Of a stretch of 43,206 nt of DNA, positions 24,873 to 32,709 are shown piece by piece; positions within the stretch are counted from its first letter, which is position 1; the number at the start of each line of letters is the position of its first letter. Source of the stretch: DATDDB01 sp035260545 (GTDB taxonomy: Bacteria; Pseudomonadota; Gammaproteobacteria; Burkholderiales; Gallionellaceae). The stretch covers positions 1 to 43,206 of the forward strand of contig DATFUZ010000063.1 of assembly GCA_035260545.1 (NCBI GenBank), written 5' to 3'. The position numbers were made by a program, and so were the translations under genes. The notes beneath the pieces were generated by a model. It ran no database searches, had not been told where the DNA came from, and saw only the letters and a list, made by a program, of their open reading frames with translations.

Positions 24873-25985
24873 ATGAAATTCATCGACGAAGCCCGCATTG
24901 AAGTCATCGCCGGAAACGGCGGCAACGGCGTGGCCAGCTTCCGCCGCGAGAAATACATCGCCAAGGGCGGCCCCGACGGGGGCGACGGCGGACGCGGCGG
25001 CAGCCTCTATGCCGTTGCGGACCGCAATATCAACACCCTGGTGGACTACCGTTACGCGCGCATTCACCGCGCACGCAATGGCGAATCCGGGCGCGGCTCC
25101 GATTGCTACGGCAAGGGCGGGGACGATGTCGTGCTGCGCATGCCGGTCGGCACGGTCATCACCGATCTCGACACCGGCGCGCTGATCGCCGATCTTGCCC
25201 ACGACGGAGAAAAAGCCCTCATCGCAAAGGGCGGCCAAGGCGGCCTGGGCAACCTGCATTTCAAGTCCAGCACCAACCGCGCCCCGCGCCAGTGCACCCC
25301 GGGCGAACCCGGCGAGCGGCGTAACCTGCAGCTTGAACTGAAGGTGCTGGCCGACGTCGGCCTGCTGGGCATGCCCAACGCCGGCAAGTCTACCTTCATT
25401 CGTTCGGTTTCCGCTGCGCGTCCCAAAGTGGCGGACTATCCCTTCACCACGCTGCATCCCAATCTGGGCGTGGTGCGGGTCTCCACGGAAAAGAGCTTTG
25501 TCATTGCCGACATTCCCGGCCTGATCGAAGGCGCCGCGGAGGGCGCCGGCCTGGGCCACCAGTTCCTGCGCCACCTGGCCCGCACGCGCCTGCTGCTGCA
25601 CCTGGTCGACCTGGCGCCACTGCATGAGGAGACCGACCCGGTGCGCGAGGCGCACGCCATTCTCAACGAATTGCGCAAATACGACGAGGCCCTTTATAAC
25701 AAGCCGCGCTGGCTGGTGCTGAACAAGCTGGACCTGCTCGAGGACAGGGAAGCAAAGGTCGCCGCCTTCCTCGATGCATTCGGATCGCACGACCGTTATT
25801 TCGCAATTTCCGCGATTACCGGCGAGGGCTGCAAGGAACTCACCTACGCCATCATGGAACACCTGGACGAGGCCGCAAGACGGGAAACGGATGCCGTCGC
25901 GGAATCCGCCCAGGAAAGCGCAATCACCGCGAGCGATCTCGCGGAGGACGGGCGCCACCGCGAAGATCACGACCGCCAATCCTGA
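24873..25985 (+). CDS. obgE: GTPase ObgE/CgtA
   Basis: 370 residues. The glycine-rich Obg fold (GNGGNGVASFRREKYIAKGG, GGDGGRGGSL) is followed by a G domain with P-loop GMPNAGKST near residue 168, DIPGLIEGAAEG and NKLD, and an acidic, low-complexity tail of about 40 residues. Obg is an essential GTPase acting in 50S assembly and stress signalling. The usual order rplU-rpmA-obgE is kept, but no Shine-Dalgarno precedes the ATG because a terminator hairpin and T run lie there. Confidence 0.97.
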   Translation: MKFIDEARIEVIAGNGGNGVASFRREKYIAKGGPDGGDGGRGGSLYAVADRNINTLVDYRYARIHRARNGESGRGSDCYGKGGDDVVLRMPVGTVITDLDTGALIADLAHDGEKALIAKGGQGGLGNLHFKSSTNRAPRQCTPGEPGERRNLQLELKVLADVGLLGMPNAGKSTFIRSVSAARPKVADYPFTTLHPNLGVVRVSTEKSFVIADIPGLIEGAAEGAGLGHQFLRHLARTRLLLHLVDLAPLHEETDPVREAHAILNELRKYDEALYNKPRWLVLNKLDLLEDREAKVAAFLDAFGSHDRYFAISAITGEGCKELTYAIMEHLDEAARRETDAVAESAQESAITASDLAEDGRHREDHDRQS

Positions 25986-26010
25986 ACCGCCCCTCTATCG
26001 CCGGCCCAGC

Positions 26011-27153
26011 ATGATGACCACGACAAATATCGCGATGAGAGCAACTCCGGTTCACTGCAGACGCATCGTCGTCAAAGTCGGCAGCAGCCTGGTGACGAAC
26101 CAGGGCGCCGGCCTGGATGCCCTGGCCATCGCCAGCTGGGCCAGGCAGATCGCCGCCCTGCACGAGAACGGCTGCGAAGTGGTGCTGGTCTCGTCCGGCG
26201 CCATCGCGGAGGGCATGCAGCGCCTGGGCTGGAAGCAGCGCCCCAGCGCCGTGCACGAACTCCAGGCCGCGGCGGCGGTCGGCCAGATGGGACTGGTGCA
26301 GGTCTATGAAAGCTGCTTCCGCGAACACGGCCTGCGCGCCGCGCAAGTGCTGCTCACCCACGCCGACCTGGTGGACCGCGAACGCTATCTCAATGCGCGC
26401 TCCACGCTGCGCACACTGCTCACGCTGCGGGTGATTCCCGTCATCAACGAGAACGACACCGTGGTCACCGACGAGATCAAGTTCGGGGACAACGACACGC
26501 TGGGGGCACTGGTCGCCAACCTGATCGAGGCGGATGCCCTGGTCATACTCACCGACCAGAGCGGCCTGTACTCCGCCGATCCGCGCAAGCACGCCGATGC
26601 GCGCCTGCTCGACACGGCGCAGGCGGGCGATCCCGCGCTCGAAGCCATGGCCGGCGGCGCCGGCAGCCATATCGGCCGCGGCGGCATGATCACCAAGGTG
26701 CTGGCGGCGAGGCGCGCCGCTCGCAGCGGCGCGCACACATTCATCGCGTCCGGCCACGAGCCCGACGTGCTGCCGCGCCTTTTGCGCGGCGAAAACATCG
26801 GCACCCTGCTGATCGCCACCGCCCTGCCCCTGGACGCGCGCAAGCAGTGGCTTGCCGACCACCTCCAGGTGAGCGGCAAGCTAAAACTCGATGCCGGCGC
26901 GGTGCGCGCGTTGCGCGTCGACGGCAAGAGCCTGCTGCCTATCGGCGTAATCGAGGTCGGCGGCGAATTCGCGCGCGGCGAAGTGGTTGCGCTGCTCGAC
27001 GAACGGGGCAACGACATCGCACGCGGCCTGGTCAACTACAGCGCAGCCGAGGCGCGCCGCATTGCGCACCGCGCCAGCCACGAGATCGAGGGCATCCTGG
27101 GCTACGTGGACGAACCCGAACTGGTGCATCGAGACAACCTCGTCCTGCTCTAG
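26011..27153 (+). CDS. proB: Glutamate 5-kinase ProB (with PUA domain)
   Basis: 380 residues from the ATG at 26011, 25 bp after obgE; ATGs at 26014 and 26035 (MRATPVHCRRIVVKVG) are equally possible as none has a clear ribosome binding site. It phosphorylates glutamate as the first step of proline synthesis. The amino-acid kinase domain shows VVKVGSSLVTN, LVSSGAIAEG, VINENDTVVTDEIKFGDND and GRGGMITKVLAA; residues about 285-380 form the PUA domain (LLPIGVIEVGGEFARGEVV). Obg-proB adjacency is common in betaproteobacteria. Confidence 0.95.
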   Translation: MMTTTNIAMRATPVHCRRIVVKVGSSLVTNQGAGLDALAIASWARQIAALHENGCEVVLVSSGAIAEGMQRLGWKQRPSAVHELQAAAAVGQMGLVQVYESCFREHGLRAAQVLLTHADLVDRERYLNARSTLRTLLTLRVIPVINENDTVVTDEIKFGDNDTLGALVANLIEADALVILTDQSGLYSADPRKHADARLLDTAQAGDPALEAMAGGAGSHIGRGGMITKVLAARRAARSGAHTFIASGHEPDVLPRLLRGENIGTLLIATALPLDARKQWLADHLQVSGKLKLDAGAVRALRVDGKSLLPIGVIEVGGEFARGEVVALLDERGNDIARGLVNYSAAEARRIAHRASHEIEGILGYVDEPELVHRDNLVLL

Positions 27154-27195
27154 GACCCCGCGACAACTACCCGAGCAACGCAGCGATAAACGGAC

Positions 27196-29166
27196 ATGTC
27201 GAACTTCCTGACCAAGCTGCGTAAGGTGCTCATCGGGGAATCGCTGGATCCGCTGCGACCCGATACCCGCCAGCATATTGCGCTGGCCGCCTTTTTCGCC
27301 TGGGTCGGGCTGGGCGCGGACGGACTCTCCTCCTCCTGCTACGGCCCCGAAGAAGCGTTTCTCGCCCTGGGCGCGCATACCCATCTCGGTCTCTATCTCG
27401 CCGTGGCGACCGCGCTCACGGTATTCATCATCGCACTCGGTTATAACCAGGTGATCGAGCTGTTTCCATCCGGCGGCGGCGGCTACAAGGTGGCCTCGCG
27501 CCTGCTGGGCGAGCATGCGGGCCTGGTGTCGGGCGCGGCGCTGATCGTCGATTACGTGCTGACCATCGCGATCTCGGTCGCGAGCGGCGCGGATGCGCTG
27601 TTCAGCATGGCGCCAGCCGCCTGGCAATCGGTCAAGCTTCTCACCGAAGTCGCGCTCATCGTAGTCCTCATCGTGCTCAACCTGCGCGGCATGAAGGAGT
27701 CGATCAAGGTGCTGCTGCCGATCTTTCTCGGCTTCTTCGCAACTCATGTGCTTCTCATCGGCTACGGCATCGCCCGCCACGCTGGCGGTCTGCCAACGCT
27801 GGTGCCGGACACGATGTTTGAGACCCAGGCGCTCAGCGGCCAGCTCGGCTGGGTGTTCGTCGCCTCCTTGTTCCTCAAGGCCTATTCGCTTGGTGGCGGC
27901 ACCTATACCGGGATCGAGGCGGTCTCCAACAACGTCAACCGTCTTGCCGAGCCACGGGTGCACACGGGCAGGCTCACCATGTTCTACATGGCAATGTCGC
28001 TCGCCTTCACCGCCGGAGGCATCATCGTGCTCTACCTGCTGTGGGGTGTGCAGCACGAGGAAGGCAAGACGCTCAATGCCGTCGCCTTCCACGCCATACT
28101 CGGCACGCTGGGGTTCCCCGGCTGGCTGAACAGCGGCATCCTCGGCGTCACCCTGGCGCTGGAAGCGGGCCTGCTGCTGGTGGCCGCAAACACCGGATTC
28201 CTCGGCGGCCCCGCCGTGATGGCCAACATGGCGGCGGATTCCTGGGTGCCGCGCCAGTTCCGCCAGCTTTCCACCCGCCTGGTCACGCAGAACGGCATCA
28301 TCGTAATGGGCGGGGCAGCCCTGCTTATCCTGATCTGGAGCGGCGGCGATGTCTCCCTGCTGGTGGTGCTGTACAGTATCAACGTGTTCCTGACCTTCAG
28401 CATGTCGCTGCTGGGAATGTGCGTGCACTGGTGGCGGCGGCGGCGGCGGTCGGAGCCGTGGAAACGGCGCCTCGCCCTGTCGCTGCTCGGGCTATCGGTC
28501 ACCGGCAGCATCTTGATCGTCACCGTGGTCGAAAAGTTCGCGGAGGGCGGCTGGGTGACCATGCTCATCACCAGCCTGGTGGTGGTGCTGTGTCTGCTGA
28601 TCCGCAGGCATTACGACGAGACCAAGGAAAAGCTGCGCGTTGCCGAGAAGCTGTTCGGCCAGTCGGTGCCCGACGCCACGTCCGGCCTGCCGGAAAAGCT
28701 CGACCCTGAATTGCCGACGGCAATCTTTCTGGTCGATGATCACCGCGGCGTGGGTATCCACACCATCATGTGGGTGCGGCGGCTGTTTCCAGGCCACTTC
28801 CAGAATTTCGTGTTCGTCAGCGCGGGCGAGGTGGACACCCAGAGCTTCGACAGCGAGGCCACCATCCGCACCATGCAGAACCGCACCGAGCAGGCATTGA
28901 TCCACTACACGGCATTTTGCCGGGCAAACGGGCTCAACGCCACCTGGCGCATGGCGTACGGCACCGACGCCATCGCGGTGCTGGACGATCTGGTGCAGGA
29001 GGTCATCGCCGAGTACCCGAACAGCGTGTGCTTCGCCGCCAAGCTGATCTTCACCCGCGATAACGTGTTCATCCGCTGGCTGCACAACCAGACCGCACTC
29101 GCCATGCAGCGCCGGCTGCACTTTCGCGGCCAGCAGATGGTCATCCTCCCGATGAAGGTGGACTAG
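27196..29166 (+). CDS. APC-superfamily permease, KimA-like potassium transporter
   Basis: 656 residues with about 12 transmembrane segments (residues about 30-480) and a soluble C-terminal part (about 485-656). The motif GADGLSSSCYGPEEAFLALG near the start resembles the DxLSSxxYGPEE segment of KimA/YdaO-type proton-coupled potassium importers, and the total length with a C-terminal cytosolic domain fits that group. Amino-acid transport cannot be excluded. The C-terminal half has a Rossmann-like look (LPTAIFLVDDHRGVGIHT, FVSAGEVDTQSFD). It starts 42 bp after proB and ends tail to tail with ackA, sharing the bases of both stop codons. Confidence 0.75.
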   Translation: MSNFLTKLRKVLIGESLDPLRPDTRQHIALAAFFAWVGLGADGLSSSCYGPEEAFLALGAHTHLGLYLAVATALTVFIIALGYNQVIELFPSGGGGYKVASRLLGEHAGLVSGAALIVDYVLTIAISVASGADALFSMAPAAWQSVKLLTEVALIVVLIVLNLRGMKESIKVLLPIFLGFFATHVLLIGYGIARHAGGLPTLVPDTMFETQALSGQLGWVFVASLFLKAYSLGGGTYTGIEAVSNNVNRLAEPRVHTGRLTMFYMAMSLAFTAGGIIVLYLLWGVQHEEGKTLNAVAFHAILGTLGFPGWLNSGILGVTLALEAGLLLVAANTGFLGGPAVMANMAADSWVPRQFRQLSTRLVTQNGIIVMGGAALLILIWSGGDVSLLVVLYSINVFLTFSMSLLGMCVHWWRRRRRSEPWKRRLALSLLGLSVTGSILIVTVVEKFAEGGWVTMLITSLVVVLCLLIRRHYDETKEKLRVAEKLFGQSVPDATSGLPEKLDPELPTAIFLVDDHRGVGIHTIMWVRRLFPGHFQNFVFVSAGEVDTQSFDSEATIRTMQNRTEQALIHYTAFCRANGLNATWRMAYGTDAIAVLDDLVQEVIAEYPNSVCFAAKLIFTRDNVFIRWLHNQTALAMQRRLHFRGQQMVILPMKVD

Positions 29167-30236
29167 GCTCCAATAGCCGCCTGCCCCAGCAGCGCAAGGC
29201 TCTGGTCGCGTATGGTCGCTTCCTCGTCCGCCGGGATCACCCGCACCGGCTTGCTGCCCACGGCCTCGATGACGGGCCGCGCGCGGGCGTTGGCGTCCGC
29301 GTCCAGCCGAAAACCGAGAAACCCCAGCGGCCCGCAAATAGCTGCGCGTATCTGCGGCGCATGCTCGCCTATGCCGCCGGTGAACACCAGCGCGTCCACG
29401 CCGCCGGCCTTAGCCGCCAGGCTGCCGATCGCCGCGCGCACGTGGTAGCAAAAGTAGTCGACCGCGAATCTCGCCTCGGTGCTGGCGCTTGCGAGCAGCG
29501 CCTTCATTTCATGGCCTTCGCCACCGGACAGGGCGAGCAGACCCATATGGTGATACATCAGGTCGCTCAGATGCGCCGGATCCATGCGTTGCGCCAGTTC
29601 CAGCATCACGCCGGGATCGAGGTCGCCGCTGCGTGTCCCCATGGGAATGCCCCCCGCCGGGGTGTAGCCCATGGTGGTATCGACCGACTTCAGGTTGTGC
29701 AGCATGCACAGGCTGGCGCCGCTGCCCAGGTGGGCGACCACCACCCGGCCGCGCGCCGCCGCGCCCAGCAAGGCCGGTAGCCGCGACGCGACGTAGGCGT
29801 AGTTCAGCCCGTGAAAGCCAAAGCGGCGCAGCCCGTACTGCTGCGGAATCGGCAGCCGGCTGGCCAAGGCCGGCAGCGTGACGTGGAAGGCGGTGTCGAA
29901 GCAGGCGATCTGCGGCACGCCGAAGCGCTCCGCACAGATGTCCAGCCCCATCAGGTTGCCCGGCAGGTGCAGCGGGGCGAGCGGAATGATGGTCTCCAGC
30001 CGGGCGCGCTCGGCGGCGTCCACGCGGCGCGCGGCATCGGCAATCTCCCCGCCGTGCACCAGGCGGTGACCGACCACGGCAGGCTGGCGGCCGGCCAGGT
30101 CGCGCATCAGGCCGTCGAATCCGGTCCGCGGATCCTCAAGCTTGTCATAGCGGAAATCGGCGCGCCCGCCGTCGGCGTCGAAGTAGCTGGCCTTCAGCGA
30201 GGACGAGCCGGCATTGATGCACAGGACCGGTTTCAT
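29163..30236 (-). CDS. ackA: Acetate kinase family protein (xfp-linked type)
   Basis: 357 residues, about 40 shorter than classical AckA. Phosphagen motifs are present: LCINAGSSSLKASYFD, VVGHRLVHGG, FDTAFH, GTRSGDLDPG and FTGGIGEHAPQIR. The classical HGTSH motif reads HGLNY, keeping the first histidine but not the second, a variant I associate with kinases next to phosphoketolase genes. It would turn acetyl phosphate plus ADP into acetate plus ATP. It follows the phosphoketolase by 6 bp; GAGG overlapping that gene's stop is its ribosome binding site. Confidence 0.9.
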   Translation of the reverse strand: MKPVLCINAGSSSLKASYFDADGGRADFRYDKLEDPRTGFDGLMRDLAGRQPAVVGHRLVHGGEIADAARRVDAAERARLETIIPLAPLHLPGNLMGLDICAERFGVPQIACFDTAFHVTLPALASRLPIPQQYGLRRFGFHGLNYAYVASRLPALLGAAARGRVVVAHLGSGASLCMLHNLKSVDTTMGYTPAGGIPMGTRSGDLDPGVMLELAQRMDPAHLSDLMYHHMGLLALSGGEGHEMKALLASASTEARFAVDYFCYHVRAAIGSLAAKAGGVDALVFTGGIGEHAPQIRAAICGPLGFLGFRLDADANARARPVIEAVGSKPVRVIPADEEATIRDQSLALLGQAAIGA

Positions 30237-30242
30237 CGCGCC

Positions 30243-32612
30243 TCAGACGGGCCAGGTCCAGTCGGTGAATTCCGGCAGGTCCACGCCGTATTCGTGGGCA
30301 TGGTTGCGACATTCCAACTGGCGGTTGAGCATGTGCTGCTTGACGTGCGCGCCCGCCACATGCAGCGCAGGGATGCGGTCGATCACATCGATGACCAGGG
30401 TAAAGCGGTCTATCTGGTTGCGGATGGCCAGCTCCAGCGGAGTATTGATGCTGCCCTGCTCCTTGTAACCGCGCACGTGCAGGTTATGGTGATTGGCTCG
30501 GCGGTATGCCAGACGATGGATCAGCCAGGGATAGCCGTGGAAGTTGAACATCACCGGCTTGTCCAGGGTGAACAAGCTGTCGAAATCGCGATCCGACAGG
30601 CCGTGCGGGTGTTCGGTGTCGGGCGTGAGCTTGTACAGGTCGACCACGTTGATGAAGCGCACCTTCAGATTCGGGAAGTGCTCGCGCAGCAGCGCCGTGG
30701 CCGCCAGCGCCTCGCGCGTCGGCACGTCACCGGCGCAGGCCATCACCAGATCGGGCTCGGCGCCGTCGTCATTGCTTGCCCAGTCCCAGATGCCGATGCC
30801 CTTGTAGCAATGCTCCCTGGCGGACTGCATGTCGAGGTACTGCAGGTGCTTCTGCTTGTCGCACACGATCACGTTGATGTAGTTCGTGCTCTTGAGGCAG
30901 TGTTCGCCGACCGACAGCAGGCAGTTCACATCCGGCGGCAGATAGATGCGCGTGACCTCCGGCCGCTTGTTCACCACCACATCCAGGAAGCCGGGATCCT
31001 GGTGGGTGAAGCCGTTGTGGTCCTGACGCCATACAGTGGAGGTGATCAGCAGGTTCAGGGAGGAGATGGGCGCGCGCCACGACACTTCCTTGGACATCGC
31101 CAGCCATTTTGCGTGCTGGTTGAACATGGAGTCGATGATGTGGGCGAAGGCCTCGTAGGTCGAGAAGAATCCGTGCCGTCCGCTGAGCAAATAGCCTTCC
31201 AGCCAGCCTTCGAGGGTATGCTCGGACAGCATCTCCATCACCCGGCCATCCTGCGCCAGTTCGCCGCCGTTGGCATCCTCGGGCAGAAAGTCCGCCATCC
31301 ACGTTTTCTTGCTCACCTCGTAGACGTTGTCCAGGCGGTTGGAGGTATTTTCGTCCGGGCTGAACACGCGGAAGTTGCGCATGTTGCCGCGCATCACGTC
31401 GCGCAGGAACTTGCCCAGCGGCCGGGTGTTCTCGGCATAGGAGCCGCCGGGCCTGGCCACCTCCGCCGCGTAGCCGGCGATGTCCGGTAGATGGAGCGCC
31501 TTGCGCAGCAGGCCGCCATTGGCGTTGGGGTTGGCGCTCATGCGGCGTTCGCCGACGGGCGCCAGCGCCTTGAGTTCCGGGATGAGCGCACCCGCCTCGT
31601 CGAACAATTCATGCGGCCGGTAGCTCTTCAGCCAGCTTTCGAGCGCCTCGAAATGCGACGGAGCGGCGATGTCGGTGATGGGCACCTGATGCGCACGCCA
31701 GTATCCCTCTATCTTCTTGCCGTCGAGTTCCTTGGGTCCGGTCCAGCCCTTGGGCGATCGCAGGACGATCATCGGCCAACGCGGGCGCGCGGCCTTGCCG
31801 CTGGCGCGCGCCTGCTGCTGGATGGCACGGATGTCGAGCACGCACTGCTCCATCGTCGCCGCCATTGTCCGGTGCATTTCGTCCGGATCGCTGCCCTCAA
31901 CGAAGTGCGGCGTCCAGCCATAGCCCCTGAACAGGGCATCGAGTTCCTCGTGCGAGATACGCGACAGCACGGTGGGATTGTTGATCTTGTAGCCGTTCAG
32001 GTGCAGCACCGGCAGCACGGCGCCATCGCGGATGGGGTTGAGGAACTTGTTGGAATGCCAGGCGGTGGCCAGCGGGCCCGTCTCCGCCTCGCCATCGCCG
32101 ACCACCGCGGTGACGATCAGTTCCGGGTTGTCGTAAGCGGCGCCGAAGGCGTGGGAAATACTGTAACCGAGTTCGCCGCCCTCGTGGATGGAACCCGGCG
32201 TCTCCGGGGTGCAATGGCTGCCGGTGCCGCCCGGAAAGGAGAATTCCCGGAAGAACCGGCGCATGCCCTTCTCGCCCTCGCCCTTGTCCTGATAGATCTC
32301 GCCGTACCGCCCTTCCAGATAGACCGGCGCCAGCACGCCCGGCGCACCGTGCCCTGGCCCCGCGATAAAGATCGCGTTCAGGTCGTACTTCCGGATCAGC
32401 CGGTTCATGTGGATGTAGATGAAGGACAGCCCGGGGCTGGAGCCCCAGTGCCCGAGCAGGCGGCGCTTGACGTGCTCCTGGGTGAGCGGCTCCCGGAGCA
32501 GCGGGTTGTCGCGCAGATAGATCATGCCGGCCGCGAGATAGGTGCAGGCCCGCCAGTAGTCGTTGATGAGCCTGAGCTCGTCCGGAGTCAATGGCGATGG
32601 CTGGTTATTCAT
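30243..32612 (-). CDS. xfp: Xylulose 5-phosphate/fructose 6-phosphate phosphoketolase
   Basis: 789 residues. A thiamine-diphosphate enzyme cleaving xylulose 5-phosphate or fructose 6-phosphate with phosphate to acetyl phosphate and an aldose phosphate. Family blocks: LLGHWGSSPGLSFIYIHMNR, AGPGHGAPG, the TPP site VVGDGEAETGPLATAWHSNKF (in two parts near residue 180), and VWRQDHNGFTHQDPG. The start at 32610-32612 (MNNQPSPL) has GAGGAAG five bases upstream. It lies 97 bp after glgP and 6 bp before ackA, so acetyl phosphate made here can be converted to acetate and ATP. Confidence 0.96.
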   Translation of the reverse strand: MNNQPSPLTPDELRLINDYWRACTYLAAGMIYLRDNPLLREPLTQEHVKRRLLGHWGSSPGLSFIYIHMNRLIRKYDLNAIFIAGPGHGAPGVLAPVYLEGRYGEIYQDKGEGEKGMRRFFREFSFPGGTGSHCTPETPGSIHEGGELGYSISHAFGAAYDNPELIVTAVVGDGEAETGPLATAWHSNKFLNPIRDGAVLPVLHLNGYKINNPTVLSRISHEELDALFRGYGWTPHFVEGSDPDEMHRTMAATMEQCVLDIRAIQQQARASGKAARPRWPMIVLRSPKGWTGPKELDGKKIEGYWRAHQVPITDIAAPSHFEALESWLKSYRPHELFDEAGALIPELKALAPVGERRMSANPNANGGLLRKALHLPDIAGYAAEVARPGGSYAENTRPLGKFLRDVMRGNMRNFRVFSPDENTSNRLDNVYEVSKKTWMADFLPEDANGGELAQDGRVMEMLSEHTLEGWLEGYLLSGRHGFFSTYEAFAHIIDSMFNQHAKWLAMSKEVSWRAPISSLNLLITSTVWRQDHNGFTHQDPGFLDVVVNKRPEVTRIYLPPDVNCLLSVGEHCLKSTNYINVIVCDKQKHLQYLDMQSAREHCYKGIGIWDWASNDDGAEPDLVMACAGDVPTREALAATALLREHFPNLKVRFINVVDLYKLTPDTEHPHGLSDRDFDSLFTLDKPVMFNFHGYPWLIHRLAYRRANHHNLHVRGYKEQGSINTPLELAIRNQIDRFTLVIDVIDRIPALHVAGAHVKQHMLNRQLECRNHAHEYGVDLPEFTDWTWPV

Positions 32613-32709
32613 GTTCTTCCTCGTCATGGGTTCGTGGGAGACGGCGGCGGTATCCAGACGCGGCCGTTGCGTGCGTAGCGCCGCGTTTTCGGGCACGCCG
32701 CGCACGCGC

